45,596 nucleotides of DNA from Prochlorococcaceae cyanobacterium jk18x22bins.40 (GTDB lineage: Bacteria > Cyanobacteriota > Cyanobacteriia > PCC-6307 > Cyanobiaceae): the NCBI GenBank assembly GCA_022826155.1, contig JAJDVL010000016.1:1-45596 (forward strand). The letters are read 5' to 3'. Position numbers and translations under genes: made by a program. Shown here piece by piece: positions 36,004 through 45,298 of this stretch. A model generated the notes under the pieces. It was given only the letters and a program-made list of their open reading frames with translations, had not been told where the DNA came from and searched no databases. Within the stretch, counting starts at the first letter, position 1. The number at the start of each line of letters is the position of its first letter.

Positions 36004-36948
36004 TCAGCAGGGGGCAGGGCCGTTTGAAGCCATTGTGCCGCCGGACGGCAGGAAGGCATCTTGTAAGGGCCAGACACGGGGCAGAACAGGAGGTGGCTCA
36101 CCCCGCCACTGGTGGATCAAGGTCCAAATGCGCACAAACCAGCAGCGGGCCGCCTGGGTGGAGTCCCCCCGATAGCGGCAGCAGAGGAGATCTCCGCCAT
36201 CGTCGTGGATCATCCCCACCTCCATCTCGCCCGAGAGGTTCCCACGGGCTTGGCGACAGGCGTCCAGGGCGGCGGCATCCAGCCGCAAGCCACCGGCCCA
36301 GTTCAACATTCCCACCACCGGCTGTCCCGCCAGGCCATGGAGCCGTTGCCGGGAGGCGCTGTTGAGAGCCATGGGGTCCCCCAGCAGGAGGCGCTGCCCA
36401 CGCCACAACTCCAGGCGAGAGCGCCAGCAGCCCCGTCCAACGGTCTCGTCCGCCGCCGTGCGTCCCAGCCGCACCACCTCCACCCCCAGCCAGGCGCCGG
36501 ATCCCTTCAAATCCACCCGCTGCTCCTGCTGCAACAACCCATTGGCAAACACCACCGTCTCCTGGGGAAACCAACCGAGCCATGCCCCGTCCTCCACCTG
36601 ACAGATGAGCCGTTGCCGGGCCCAGGCACCCTCCGGCTGGAGTCGGGAGCGTCCCACACTGCCGTAGACCTTCTGGGCTGCCACGCTGGTGAGCAGAGCG
36701 CGACTATGGGGCGCCAACCGGCAGTTGACGTGCAGCACGTCTCCCCCCACCAACCCACCTGCGGTGTGGAGGAGGGACAATTCACAGGTGCTGCCGTGGG
36801 CAAAGGCACGGGACAGCTTCAAGGGCGCCGTGCAGCCCCCCTGGTGAATGGTCCGCCCACCGGAGCGATGGAACCTGACGGAGGCGTGGCCTTGCCAGCA
36901 CTGCCGACCCACGGCTATGTCTTCTACTGGAATTGACAACAACAGCAC
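36004..36948 (-). CDS. ureD: Urease accessory protein UreD
   Basis: Frame of about 314 aa from GTG at 36948 (alternative GTG at 36912, which leaves 45 bases before the divergent gene). [15 protein letters not shown] and [11 protein letters not shown] are characteristic UreD blocks. UreD binds the urease apoenzyme as part of the UreDFG nickel-loading complex. The frame continues open beyond, but that part overlaps the divergent CIA30 gene and is not UreD-like. Start position uncertain. Confidence 0.85.
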   Translation of the reverse strand: MLLLSIPVEDIAVGRQCWQGHASVRFHRSGGRTIHQGGCTAPLKLSRAFAHGSTCELSLLHTAGGLVGGDVLHVNCRLAPHSRALLTSVAAQKVYGSVGRSRLQPEGAWARQRLICQVEDGAWLGWFPQETVVFANGLLQQEQRVDLKGSGAWLGVEVVRLGRTAADETVGRGCWRSRLELWRGQRLLLGDPMALNSASRQRLHGLAGQPVVGMLNWAGGLRLDAAALDACRQARGNLSGEMEVGMIHDDGGDLLCCRYRGDSTQAARCWFVRIWTLIHQWRGEPPPVLPRVWPLQDAFLPSGGTMASNGPAPC

Positions 36949-36957
36949 CACTCCGCA

Positions 36958-37506
36958 ATGCACACAACTACTCTGTTTCGCGGTGACGGCTTCGTGGGTT
37001 GGCAGGCCCTCAACGACACCATCATGGGCGGCCGCAGCCAGGGCCACTGCCACTGCGGAAGCTGGGGACTGGAGTTCACGGCCCAGGTGGTGCGGCAGGG
37101 AGGTGGTTTTATCAGTTGCCGTTCTCCCGTGTTGTCTCCCCCTCTGGATCTGCGCCCCTTCTCGGCACTGCGTCTTGTGATGAGTGGGGATGGGCGCCGC
37201 TACAAGCTGGGCCTCACCTGTAACGATCCGGTGAGCCGCGCCAGTGCCCTGGTCCCCGGCGGGTTGCGGTGGGTGAGTGAGTTTGACACGGTTGCCAACG
37301 GCGCCAGCGCGGTGCTGGTGCCGTTGGCAGCATTGCGGCCGGTGGTGCGCGCCAAGCCGGTGGCCATACCCATGGATTTTGATGCCCATCGGGTGAGCCG
37401 CATCCAGTTGCTCTATTCCCGTTTCAATGACAGTGGCGGGGAGAACCCGGGCTTTCAAGCCGGTCCTTTGCGCTTCATCCTGCACGCCATCGAGGCGATC
37501 ACGTGA
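36958..37506 (+). CDS. CIA30 family protein
   Basis: Protein of 182 aa with [19 protein letters not shown] and FDFDAHR-type endings typical of the NADH dehydrogenase assembly factor (complex I intermediate-associated protein 30) superfamily, a galactose-binding-like beta sandwich. In cyanobacteria these proteins are of uncertain role. No signal peptide. It starts nine bases from one of the ureD starts and its last eight bases overlap the end of ilvD. Confidence 0.85.
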   Translation: MHTTTLFRGDGFVGWQALNDTIMGGRSQGHCHCGSWGLEFTAQVVRQGGGFISCRSPVLSPPLDLRPFSALRLVMSGDGRRYKLGLTCNDPVSRASALVPGGLRWVSEFDTVANGASAVLVPLAALRPVVRAKPVAIPMDFDAHRVSRIQLLYSRFNDSGGENPGFQAGPLRFILHAIEAIT

Positions 37507-39208
37507 AGTCCGAATCCGTGACCGCACCACGGCTGCTGCTGCTCACCAAACGGATGTATTTGCCCAGAACGCCCCGACGGAAACGGGGTGCCGGTGAAGT
37601 CCAGCGGGCCCGCCGTTGAGCCAACTCCCCATCGGACACGTTCAACTGCAACAGCCGACGGGGTGCGTCAATGGTGATGGTGTCCCCTGCTTCCACCAGG
37701 GCAATGGCGCCCCCCACGGCCGCTTCCGGCGCCACATGGCCCACCACCATTCCGAAGGTGCCCCCGCTGAAGCGCCCATCGGTGATGAGCCCCACCTTGT
37801 CTCCCAGACCAGCTCCGATGATGGCGGACGTGGGCGCCAGCATTTCCCGCATTCCAGGTCCGCCCTTGGGACCCTCATAGCGGATCACCACCACGTCCCC
37901 AGCCTGGATCGCGCCATTGAGGATGGCTTCCAGACACTCCTCCTCACTGCCATACACCTTGGCAGGGCCAGTGATGACTGGGTTTTTGACACCACTGATC
38001 TTGGCCACGCCGCCTTCTTCCGCCAGATTGCCCCGCAGCACCGCCAAGTGGCCCGTTGAGTAGAGGGGGGTGTGGATGGGCCGGATCACGTCTTGCCGGG
38101 GATCCGGCTGGGTGGGAATCTCCTGGAGCGTCTCCGCAATGGTGCGGCCGGAGACGGTGGGGCAGTCCCCGTGGAGCAGCCCTTCTGCCAGCAGAATTCT
38201 CATTACCTGGGGGATGCCGCCGGCCCGGTGCAGATCCACCGTCACGTAACGGCCGCTGGGCTTGAGGTCACAGAGCACGGGGGTGTGGGCCCGCAAGGTT
38301 TCAAAGTCCTCCAGGGTGAGGGGGACAGCGGCGGCGTGGGCCGCAGCCAGCAGGTGGAGCACGGCATTGGTGGAGCCCCCCACGGCCATGACCACGCGAA
38401 TGGCGTTCTCGAATGCCTGACGGGTCATCAGATCCCGAGCCTTGATCTGTCGGGCGATGGCCTGCATCAACACCTCAGCCGAAGCGGCAGTGCTGTCCGA
38501 CTTCTCAAAATCTTCCGCCGCCATGGTGCTGCTAAAAGGCAAGCTCATGCCCATGGCCTCAAAGGCGGCAGCCATTGTGTTGGCGGTGAACATGCCCCCG
38601 CAACTGCCGGCGCCGGGGCAGGCTTTTTTCTCCACAGCCAATAACTCGGCATCCGTAATGTGGCCCGCTGCGTGCTGACCTACTGCCTCAAAGGCGCTGA
38701 CCACGGTGAGATCCTGGCCAGCGTGGTGTCCGGGCTTGATGGTTCCCCCATACACAAAGACCGCGGGAATGTTGAGGCGGGCCATGGCGATCATGGCGCC
38801 GGGCATGTTCTTGTCACAGCCGCCAATGGCCAGGAGACCATCCATGCATTGTCCGTTGCAGGCGGTCTCGATACTGTCGGCAATCACCTCCCGTGACACC
38901 AGGGAGTAGCGCATCCCGTCGGTCCCCATGGAGATGCCGTCACTCACCGTGATGGTGCCGAACACCTGGGGCATCCCCCCAGCCTCGTGGAGGCTCGCCT
39001 CCGCCCGCCGGGCCAGGTCGTTGAGGCCAATGTTGCAGGGGGTGATGGTGCTGTAACCGTTGGCAATGCCCACAATGGGCTTGTTGAAGTCAGCATCGCC
39101 AAATCCCACAGCGCGGAGCATGGCGCGGTTGGGTGTGCGGCGCACCCCTTGGGTGATGGCCGCGGAACGGCGCATGGCTGGGGGAGCAGTGGCGGTTGTG
39201 GTGGTCAT
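37499..39208 (-). CDS. ilvD: Dihydroxy-acid dehydratase
   Basis: Protein of 569 aa from the ATG at 39208 (a GTG at 39223 adds five residues). It makes the 2-oxo acid precursors of valine, isoleucine and leucine using an Fe-S cluster. [20 protein letters not shown] and [19 protein letters not shown] hold the cluster cysteines; [15 protein letters not shown] is the substrate-side signature. The length and motifs fit the bacterial enzyme. Confidence 0.96.
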   Translation of the reverse strand: MTTTTATAPPAMRRSAAITQGVRRTPNRAMLRAVGFGDADFNKPIVGIANGYSTITPCNIGLNDLARRAEASLHEAGGMPQVFGTITVSDGISMGTDGMRYSLVSREVIADSIETACNGQCMDGLLAIGGCDKNMPGAMIAMARLNIPAVFVYGGTIKPGHHAGQDLTVVSAFEAVGQHAAGHITDAELLAVEKKACPGAGSCGGMFTANTMAAAFEAMGMSLPFSSTMAAEDFEKSDSTAASAEVLMQAIARQIKARDLMTRQAFENAIRVVMAVGGSTNAVLHLLAAAHAAAVPLTLEDFETLRAHTPVLCDLKPSGRYVTVDLHRAGGIPQVMRILLAEGLLHGDCPTVSGRTIAETLQEIPTQPDPRQDVIRPIHTPLYSTGHLAVLRGNLAEEGGVAKISGVKNPVITGPAKVYGSEEECLEAILNGAIQAGDVVVIRYEGPKGGPGMREMLAPTSAIIGAGLGDKVGLITDGRFSGGTFGMVVGHVAPEAAVGGAIALVEAGDTITIDAPRRLLQLNVSDGELAQRRARWTSPAPRFRRGVLGKYIRLVSSSSRGAVTDSDFT

Positions 39209-39235
39209 GTACGGATGGAGCACGGATGGGGACTC

Positions 39236-39532
39236 TCATCCATCGTTGCCCATGGCCTCCAGTTGACGCCGCACATCTTCAATGGAGGCCTGGATCTGGC
39301 TCATGCGGTCCTCCAGGGGTTTGGGCAGGCTCTTCCCATCGGTAACGACATCCTCCTCTTCATAACAGTCGTCATAGGTCATGCGGGGCATATGCAGCAT
39401 GCGCCGTTGACGGCTCACCAGGCGATCACGCTGTCTTGGGGCCAGCAGAAGCCAGGCCATGGCCACTCCACCCAGAACGGCTCCATAGACCATGGCCGTG
39501 AAGATGGTGCCGCTTGCTGGTCGATCCGTCAT
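39236..39532 (-). CDS. Small membrane-anchored hypothetical protein
   Basis: Protein of 98 aa with one N-terminal membrane segment (TAMVYGAVLGGVAMAWLLL), a basic stretch, an acidic patch (DDCYEEEDVVTDG) and a C-terminal amphipathic helix (DRMSQIQASIEDVRRQLEAM), perhaps a coiled coil. I do not recognise a family. It lies between ilvD and upp, with all three on the minus strand. Confidence 0.6.
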   Translation of the reverse strand: MTDRPASGTIFTAMVYGAVLGGVAMAWLLLAPRQRDRLVSRQRRMLHMPRMTYDDCYEEEDVVTDGKSLPKPLEDRMSQIQASIEDVRRQLEAMGNDG

Positions 39533-39553
39533 GGTGTTGCCCCGGGTTCCCGA

Positions 39554-40237
39554 TCATGTATTGCCATTATTGAAGCAATCTCGGTCGCCAGTGCCAAAAA
39601 GGCGGTCGCCCGCATCCCCCAGACCCGGCACAATGAACCCCGCCGGATCCAGCTCCGGATCAATGCAGGCAGTATAAACCACCAGATCGGGGAAAGCAGA
39701 CCCAAGTTGCTGCAGGCCCGGTGCGGAGCAGAGCGCTGTAATCACCCGTAGCCGTTTGCCCTCCACCCCCATGGTGTTCAGGCGCTCCAGCACGGCCAGC
39801 ATGGTGGTGCCCCTGGCCAGGATGGGGTCCAGCACCAGCACTCCGGTCTGCTGGGCAATGGCGTCCGGCAAGCCGTTGTAATACCACTGCACGGTGCCCG
39901 CCTCCTGACCACGACGAAGCCCCACATGCCAAATCCGGGCATGGGGCAGCACCCCTTGGGCCCCTTCCCAGAGCCCCAAGCCAGCCCGCAGAACGGGCAC
40001 CACGGCCAGATCCACAGCCTGATCCACCACATGACCCGTGGCTTGCCCCAGTGGCGTGGTGACCGTCATGGCGTGATGGGGCAGCCAGTCCCGCAGGGCC
40101 TCGTAGCTCAGCCAGCGCCCCAACTCCTGCAGCGCGGTTCTGAACAGGGGAGCTGGTGTCCGGGCATCCCTGGCCACGGTGAGCCAGTGGGCAATGAGGG
40201 GATGAGGAGGCACCACAACCCGCAGTGTCAGCGCCAT
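39554..40237 (-). CDS. upp: Uracil phosphoribosyltransferase
   Basis: Protein of 227 aa that salvages uracil to UMP with PRPP. VVPVLRAGLG, VLDPILARGTTM (PRPP loop) and GDAGDRLFGT are present. The frame is open further upstream, but the ATG at 40237 starts at the conserved MALTLRVV and leaves a 69-base divergent gap to the lumenal pentapeptide gene. Links with the NCS2-like permease as nucleobase uptake and salvage are possible. Confidence 0.93.
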   Translation of the reverse strand: MALTLRVVVPPHPLIAHWLTVARDARTPAPLFRTALQELGRWLSYEALRDWLPHHAMTVTTPLGQATGHVVDQAVDLAVVPVLRAGLGLWEGAQGVLPHARIWHVGLRRGQEAGTVQWYYNGLPDAIAQQTGVLVLDPILARGTTMLAVLERLNTMGVEGKRLRVITALCSAPGLQQLGSAFPDLVVYTACIDPELDPAGFIVPGLGDAGDRLFGTGDRDCFNNGNT

Positions 40238-40306
40238 GGGGCAATCCTCTTCAAGGGGTCCGCTAGTCTGCCGTTGCCAGGGTACTTTCGACGCGAGGGC
40301 AAGGGG

Positions 40307-40816
40307 ATGGTTCATCTGGGGCGCCTGCTGGGGTTGGCGACGGCCATGCTGCTGATCCTCTTGCCCCCTGCTCCGGCATTGGCGATCACGGCGCCGGAGT
40401 TGCGCGGCGCCGGTGCCAATGCGGCCATCAGTGCAGACATGCATGGACGTCAACTGCAGGGGGCGGAATACATCAAGGCGGACCTGACCAAGGTGGATCT
40501 TTCCGCCAGCGATCTCACCGGCGCGGTGTTCAACACCTCCAACCTGAGTGGCGCTGACCTGCGGGGCGCCGTCCTCCGTGACGTGGTGGCTTTTGCCAGT
40601 CGGTTCAACGGCGCTGATCTACGGAACGCCGTGTTGGAAAACGGGTTGTTCATGCAAAGCAGCTTCACCAATGCACGAATCAGCGGGGCTGACTTCACGA
40701 ATGCGGTGGTGGACCGGAGCCAGTTGCCGCGGCTCTGCCAACGGGCTGATGGCCACAACAGCATTACGGATCGGGATACACGGGCTAGCCTTAACTGCCC
40801 CCAGCCCAAGGGCTGA
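40307..40816 (+). CDS. Exported pentapeptide repeat protein, thylakoid-lumen-like
   Basis: Protein of 169 aa. A signal peptide (LGLATAMLLILLPPAPALA) precedes runs of A(D/N)LxX-type pentapeptides (ADLTKVDLSASDLTGAVF; GADLRGAVLRD), forming a right-handed beta helix. Plant and cyanobacterial relatives are thylakoid-lumen proteins of unclear function. The upstream in-frame extension overlaps upp on the other strand and is not part of the gene; the ATG follows a purine-rich AAGGGG. Confidence 0.85.
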   Translation: MVHLGRLLGLATAMLLILLPPAPALAITAPELRGAGANAAISADMHGRQLQGAEYIKADLTKVDLSASDLTGAVFNTSNLSGADLRGAVLRDVVAFASRFNGADLRNAVLENGLFMQSSFTNARISGADFTNAVVDRSQLPRLCQRADGHNSITDRDTRASLNCPQPKG

Positions 40817-40870
40817 TCCCTGTCACCCCGGGATGCCATCCGGTGGTGCTTTGCTCTCTTGAAGCTTTGA

Positions 40871-41506
40871 ATGATGTCTCGTTTGTCCCACGTTGTGCCC
40901 CTGGTCCTGGTGGGTGTAGTGCTCGCAGCAACTCCCGGCTGGGCTCACCACCCCTTCGAGGGTGTGGAGCCCCGGGACTTCAGCCTGGTTCAGGGCCTGG
41001 TGAGCGGGCTGGGACATCCTCTGCTGGGGACCGACCACCTGATCTTCCTGCTGGCCATTGTCGTGATGACCGTCCTCACCACACGGCGGTGGGTGCTGCC
41101 TCTCCTGGCCAGTGGGCTGGCAGGCAGTGGGCTGGCGGTTCTGGTGGTCGCCACGCCGGAAACCGGCCTGCGTCTGGCGTTGGAGCTTGTGGTCAGCTTG
41201 AGCTTGGTGGCCGCAGGCCTGGTCCATGGGGGCTGGCTGCCGGCCTGGGTCCTGTTGCCCCTGATGGGGGTTCACGGATTCCTTCTGGGGGAGCCCATGG
41301 TCGGGTCTGAACCAACGCCACTGGTGGCCTATGGGTTGGGGCTGCTCCTCTCCCAAGGGGCCTTGCTGCTGGTGGCAACGGCCCTGCTGGCCCGAGCCAG
41401 GGGCATCCTGGCGCTGTTGCAGAGGCTCCGCCTGGCCACCACCGCCCTGCTGGTGGCCCTGGGGGCGATCTGGACAGTTCAACGTCTTGAAGTCCTATGG
41501 GGCTAA
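40871..41506 (+). CDS. HupE/UreJ family membrane protein
   Basis: Protein of 211 aa with a probable signal peptide ending in AWAHH and six or so hydrophobic segments. HHPFEGVEPRDFSLVQGLV and GHPLLGTDHLIFLLAI (histidines in the HPLLGxDH motif) are the HupE/UreJ signature; relatives move nickel or cobalt. Its position 28 bases before the cobW-like gene, with urease elsewhere in the window, supports a metal-supply role. Confidence 0.88.
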   Translation: MMSRLSHVVPLVLVGVVLAATPGWAHHPFEGVEPRDFSLVQGLVSGLGHPLLGTDHLIFLLAIVVMTVLTTRRWVLPLLASGLAGSGLAVLVVATPETGLRLALELVVSLSLVAAGLVHGGWLPAWVLLPLMGVHGFLLGEPMVGSEPTPLVAYGLGLLLSQGALLLVATALLARARGILALLQRLRLATTALLVALGAIWTVQRLEVLWG

Positions 41507-41533
41507 GCCCTTCCCGTTGCACCCCGTCCGGTC

Positions 41534-42637
41534 ATGGCCACCATCAACAAGCTTCCCGTCACCATCGTCACAGGCTTCCTGGGCGCCGGGAAAACAACCG
41601 TCCTTCGCCATGTACTCACCCAGCAGAAGCGTCGGCTGGCAGTGCTGGTGAATGAATTTGGCGACGTGGGCCTGGATGGCGTCGCCCTGGCGGATTGCGG
41701 CATCTGTGATGCTGAACCCACCAGCACCGCCAGCAGCACCGGTAGCAGTCCCGATCCCCAGCGCCCCACCGTGGTGGAATTAGCCAACGGCTGTCTCTGT
41801 TGCACGGTGCAGGAGGAGTTTTTGCCGGTAATGCTGGGGTTGCTGGAGCGGCGTCAGAGCCTGGACGGCATCGTCATTGAAACCAGCGGCCTGGCCCTGC
41901 CCCAGCCGCTGCTGGATGCGTTTCGTTGGCCCGAAATCCGCACGGCTGTCACGGTGGATAGCGTGGTGACCATGGTGGACGGGGAAGCCCTGGCCGCAGG
42001 CAGCGTGGTGGGAGATGCCTCCGCAGTGGAGCGTCAGCGCCAGGCGGATCCGGAGTTGGACCACCTCACCAGTCTGGAGACCCTGTTGGCGGATCAGTTG
42101 CGCAGTGCGGACGTGGTGCTGGTGAGCCGTGCCGATAAGCTTTCTGCTGCCGAGATAGCCGCTGTTCAAGCGCGCATTCATCCCCACATGCGCCCGGGGG
42201 TGCCGGTGCTGCCCAGTCACCACGGTGTTGTGCCCCCTGAGGTGCTCTTGGGCCTGGATCGTGGGGCGGAGGAAGATCCAGACCGGATGAGCCCGCACCA
42301 TCCTGCTGGACAGGGTGACCACGACCACCATGACCATCACCACCACGCGCCAGTCACCAGCGCCGTAGTGAAGCTGGATGGGGTCTGGGATCGTCAGGAT
42401 CTTGAAGCGTTTCTGCAGCAACAGTTCACGGCCATGGGTTTGCTGCGGGCCAAGGGCTATGCCGCCATTGCCGGTAAATCCCTGCCGCTGATGATCCAGG
42501 CCGTGGGACCTCGCATTGAGACCTGGTACCAGGCCAGGTCCGACAACCGTGGCGGCTTGACCATGGTGCTCATTGGGTTGACGGTGGATCCCGCTCCGCT
42601 GCGTACGGCCTTGGCGGACCTGCGTCTGCCATCCTGA
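41534..42637 (+). CDS. cobW: CobW-like G3E GTPase (metal chaperone)
   Basis: Protein of 367 aa. Walker A GFLGAGKTT, the metal-binding motif GCLCC and a C-terminal CobW_C domain are present. A histidine-rich insert (HDHHDHHHH) lies near residues 257-266. CobW proteins deliver metal ions, with cobalt to cobalamin assembly the best known role; zinc homologues exist, so the metal needs a test. It follows the HupE/UreJ gene directly. Confidence 0.9.
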   Translation: MATINKLPVTIVTGFLGAGKTTVLRHVLTQQKRRLAVLVNEFGDVGLDGVALADCGICDAEPTSTASSTGSSPDPQRPTVVELANGCLCCTVQEEFLPVMLGLLERRQSLDGIVIETSGLALPQPLLDAFRWPEIRTAVTVDSVVTMVDGEALAAGSVVGDASAVERQRQADPELDHLTSLETLLADQLRSADVVLVSRADKLSAAEIAAVQARIHPHMRPGVPVLPSHHGVVPPEVLLGLDRGAEEDPDRMSPHHPAGQGDHDHHDHHHHAPVTSAVVKLDGVWDRQDLEAFLQQQFTAMGLLRAKGYAAIAGKSLPLMIQAVGPRIETWYQARSDNRGGLTMVLIGLTVDPAPLRTALADLRLPS

Positions 42638-42665
42638 AGGCAGGTCTCCAACAACACCTGTCGCC

Positions 42666-42926
42666 ATGCCCTGTTTCCATGCCACCGTCCGTGTGGGCCT
42701 GAGACCTTCTGTTCTGGATCCCGCTGGAGAAGCTGTCTGCACGGCGGCCCAACGCCTGGGCCATGGCGCCATCCAATCCATCCGCATTGGTAAGGCCATC
42801 GAGATTTGCCTGGATGCCCCTGATGAGGCCAGAGCCCGTCAGCAACTGGAGTCCCTTAGCGCCAACTTGCTGGCCAATCCCGTGATGGAAACCTGGAGCC
42901 TGGAACTCCACAACCAGGAGGCCTGA
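42666..42926 (+). CDS. purS: Phosphoribosylformylglycinamidine synthase subunit PurS
   Basis: Protein of 86 aa. [11 protein letters not shown] and [12 protein letters not shown] blocks and length match PurS, the small bridging subunit of the PurSQL complex that makes formylglycinamidine ribonucleotide. One base separates the stop from the purQ start. purL is not in the window. Confidence 0.93.
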   Translation: MPCFHATVRVGLRPSVLDPAGEAVCTAAQRLGHGAIQSIRIGKAIEICLDAPDEARARQQLESLSANLLANPVMETWSLELHNQEA

Positions 42927-42927
42927 G

Positions 42928-43596
42928 ATGCACGTTGGTGTGGTGGTGTTCCCCGGCGCCAATTGTGACCGGGACGTGGGCTGGGCACTGGCGGGTTGCC
43001 TGGGCTGGCGCGTCACATTTCTTTGGCACCAGGACGCCACGGTGCCAAAGCTGGATGCCCTGGTGCTGCCCGGTGGCTTCAGTTACGGGGATTACCTGCG
43101 CTGCGGGGCCATTGCCAGTTCTGCCCCCCTGCTGGGGGCCGTGGCGGATTTCGCGGCCAGTGGCGGGCCGGTGTTGGGCATCTGCAACGGCTTCCAGGTG
43201 TTGACGGAAGCGGGATTACTGCCTGGGGGGCTGATCCGCAACAGGGGCCTTCACTTCATTTGCCGGGATCAGACAGTGCAGGTTGCCAGTTGCCGTTCCC
43301 CCTGGCTGCGCCACTTTGCCGTGGGACATTCCCTCACCCTGCCCATTGCCCATGGGGAAGGGTGCTACCACATTGACCCTCCTGGCCTGCGGCAGCTTGA
43401 GGACCATGACCAAATTGCCCTGCGCTATCTGGATAATCCCAATGGATCTGTTGGCCATATTGCTGGTGTTAGCAACAGGGCGGGCAATATTTTGGGGCTC
43501 ATGCCCCATCCGGAGAGAGCCTGCGACCAGGCCATCGGCGGCACGGACGGACAGGCGCTGTTCCAGGGCCTGGTGAACTGGATGGGCCTCAGTTGA
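42928..43596 (+). CDS. purQ: Phosphoribosylformylglycinamidine synthase subunit PurQ
   Basis: Protein of 222 aa, class I glutamine amidotransferase subunit that supplies ammonia to Pur[15 protein letters not shown], the nucleophile Cys86 in GICNGFQVL and the C-terminal MPHPER (catalytic histidine and glutamate) are intact. Its end overlaps the opposite-strand peroxiredoxin gene by eight bases. Confidence 0.96.
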   Translation: MHVGVVVFPGANCDRDVGWALAGCLGWRVTFLWHQDATVPKLDALVLPGGFSYGDYLRCGAIASSAPLLGAVADFAASGGPVLGICNGFQVLTEAGLLPGGLIRNRGLHFICRDQTVQVASCRSPWLRHFAVGHSLTLPIAHGEGCYHIDPPGLRQLEDHDQIALRYLDNPNGSVGHIAGVSNRAGNILGLMPHPERACDQAIGGTDGQALFQGLVNWMGLS

Positions 43597-44179
43597 CGGC
43601 GGCGAAATACTCCTTGGACTTGACCGGGTCAGGGTTCATTGTGGGATCACCGGGTGTCCAGTCGGCAGGGCACACCTCGTCCGGGTGGCTGCGGATGTGC
43701 TGGAAGGCCTGGAGCACCCGCAAGGTTTCGTCCACGTTGCGGCCCACCGGCAGGTTGTTGACCGTGGCGTGCATGATCATCCCATCCGGATCAATGATGA
43801 ACAGCCCCCGCACGGCCACACCGGCTTCTTCATCCAAAACATTGTAGTCCCTGGCAATGGTCTTGTTCAAATCAGAGACCAGGGGATAGGCAATATCTCC
43901 AAGACCGCCGGCTTCCCGACCTGTTTGCAACCAAGCCAGATGGGAGTACTGACTATCGACGGAAACACCCAGAACTTCCGTGTCCTTGCTGCTGAACTCC
44001 TCGTAACGATCACTGAATGCCGTGATCTCCGTGGGACAAACAAAGGTGAAATCCAGTGGATAAAAGAAGAGAACCACATACTTGCCGCGGTATTGGGACA
44101 GCTTGATCTCCTGAAACTCCTGGTCAAACACGGCTGTTGCCGTAAAGTCTGGGGCTTGCTGGCCAACACGGATGGTCAT
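43589..44179 (-). CDS. 2-Cys peroxiredoxin
   Basis: Protein of 196 aa. Peroxidatic Cys48 in [11 protein letters not shown] and resolving Cys170 in EVCPADW form the inter-subunit disulfide, reduced by thioredoxin. Both GGLG (near residue 94) and a C-terminal YF (KEYFAA) are present; these two motifs mark the hyperoxidation-sensitive type in eukaryotes and many cyanobacteria. It detoxifies hydrogen peroxide in the cytoplasm. Confidence 0.95.
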   Translation of the reverse strand: MTIRVGQQAPDFTATAVFDQEFQEIKLSQYRGKYVVLFFYPLDFTFVCPTEITAFSDRYEEFSSKDTEVLGVSVDSQYSHLAWLQTGREAGGLGDIAYPLVSDLNKTIARDYNVLDEEAGVAVRGLFIIDPDGMIMHATVNNLPVGRNVDETLRVLQAFQHIRSHPDEVCPADWTPGDPTMNPDPVKSKEYFAAVN

Positions 44180-44271
44180 GGTGGGTATGGGTCAAGGTGG
44201 CCTGAGCACAGCACGCTAGCTGGCCTGCTCAGTTGCCCCTACCCTAGCAACACGTGGGTCCGGGCGGAGGG

Positions 44272-44277
44272 TACAAT
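44272..44277 (+). promoter_or_regulatory. Possible -10 box of the 82-aa protein gene
   Basis: TACAAT at 44272-44277 is about 30 bases before the ATG at 44308 and close to the -10 consensus. I see no good -35 box at 17 bases. It lies in the 128-base divergent gap with the peroxiredoxin gene. Confidence 0.3.
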
Positions 44278-44307
44278 GGCCAGGACGTCAACACGGATTG
44301 CTTGCCC

Positions 44308-44556
44308 ATGGGATGGGACCCCGGCATCATGCGCAAATTTGCCACCACCAGTCATCAGCGCTTGATTCATCAGCTTCGTGGCGAGCTACGCAAGGACAAC
44401 AAGGACAACTTGGCGCCACGACTCCCCACAACTGCTCCAGAATCCGATAGAGGCGCCTCGGCAGCGTCACAGGGGAGCACTTCAAACCAAGAGCAAAGCC
44501 AGGAGAAACGGCGCCGATCCTTCCGCCAGCGTCTCAATGCCGTTGACATGCGCTGA
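44308..44556 (+). CDS. Small basic hypothetical protein, 82 aa
   Basis: The ATG at 44308 gives MGWDPGIMRKFATTSHQRL and an 82-residue protein with a basic helical N-terminus (RLIHQLRGELRK), a Ser/Gln-rich middle and a basic tail (KRRRSFRQRLNAVDMR). Small cyanobacterial proteins with this MRKF...(S)FRxRLNxxxMR outline exist in my recollection; function unknown. The 18-codon extension to 44254 is not supported by conserved features. Confidence 0.6.
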   Translation: MGWDPGIMRKFATTSHQRLIHQLRGELRKDNKDNLAPRLPTTAPESDRGASAASQGSTSNQEQSQEKRRRSFRQRLNAVDMR

Positions 44557-44614
44557 GATGGGTGACCACAGTCCTCAATCGCCCAGGTCAGATGCACCTC
44601 TGTATCAATGAAAT

Positions 44615-44635
44615 CTTAGGGCACTTCTGAACAAG
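44615..44635. repeat. IS-like terminal motif, copy 2
   Basis: Reads CTTAGGGCAC, then TT, CTGAACAAG; matches the reverse complement of 1307-1327 at 18 of 21 positions. The two copies face each other across the window. Probable relics of one insertion-element family; no transposase is recognisable beside either. Confidence 0.5.
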
Positions 44636-44710
44636 TCGGAGTCGTCCGCCATCAGGCTCCCACTCACAAAACACCTGGGCAATTTACTGAATAAGCCCAG
44701 AATTCTAAGG

Positions 44711-44757
44711 AAAGCCTGGGAATACTGGAATTTGATCCAGGGCGAATCTCCCAGGCT
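44711..44757 (+). terminator. Interrupted hairpin followed by T-rich run
   Basis: AAGCCTGGGA pairs with TCCCAGGCTT; between them an inner CTGGA/TCCAG stem forms. On the plus strand TTTTCTCTT follows, terminator-like. It is about 150 bases beyond the 82-aa protein gene. It could equally be part of the decayed element. Confidence 0.4.
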
Positions 44758-45220
44758 TTTCTCTTAGGGAGAGTTGACGGCTTGCTGAAAAACCTGAATC
44801 GTGAGACTACCAAACCTAGTCTTGAAATGAGACTGCTTAAGCCTGAAGCCAAGTCCTAGCGTTCAAGAGGAGTTTGGTGGGTTTCGGCACTGTGCTACAT
44901 AAGCCTCTTTCTGTTCATTGGTACGGGGTCCCATCGTCCCCTGTCAGTGAACTCACCGCCAAGCGTAACCAGGTGTTTACGGGAGCTACCTCTCTGCCCT
45001 ATCTCCTGCTGGGACATGTCGTGGCACGGCTCGTGAATCGGGTCCTGCCCGATGTGGGAAGATTCCCCTTTCCCCTATGGGCATCCTGGCGACACCGCTT
45101 TGTCTCAGACTGTTGATTACAGAGAACCAGTCCTGTGGCGCGTCCCCATGGGCAGGGGATGGGGCATGGGTTCCAACTGGCAACTGACGCCAGAGCCTGC
45201 CGATGGTCCCCAGAACGGTA

Positions 45221-45273
45221 GCCCCTCTCCACAGCACAGACTGGTGGCCGCAGCCAGTGCTATGGAGAGGGGC
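45221..45273. terminator. Long interrupted hairpin beside the barrel gene end
   Basis: GCCCCTCTCCA (45221-45231) pairs with TGGAGAGGGGC (45263-45273), then AGCAC with GTGCT and TGG with CCA inside. It lies about 25 bases downstream of the stop of the minus-strand barrel gene. There is no U run on either side. A 3'-end structure or repeat is possible. Confidence 0.45.
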
Positions 45274-45298
45274 GCTGGTGAGTGACGGGGGAATACCC

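Larger units (their letters stand above)
44557..45298. other. Non-coding region with IS-like end and two strong hairpins
   Basis: No gene is supported. It holds a copy of the IS-like end (44615-44635) matching 1307-1327 in the other orientation, a large interrupted hairpin at 44711-44757 (10-bp stem, AAGCCTGGGA with TCCCAGGCTT, followed by a T-rich stretch) and another at 45221-45273. Short frames on the minus strand have no conserved feature; parts may be decayed transposase or barrel-gene flanks. Confidence 0.5.

Noticed and set aside
36952-37530. Upstream extension of the ureD frame, giving a 508-residue protein
   Set aside because: It overlaps the well-supported CIA30 gene on the other strand and has no UreD-like sequence.
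39554-40453. Longer upp frame of 299 residues
   Set aside because: The first 72 residues overlap the signal peptide of the divergent pentapeptide gene and lack conserved sequence.
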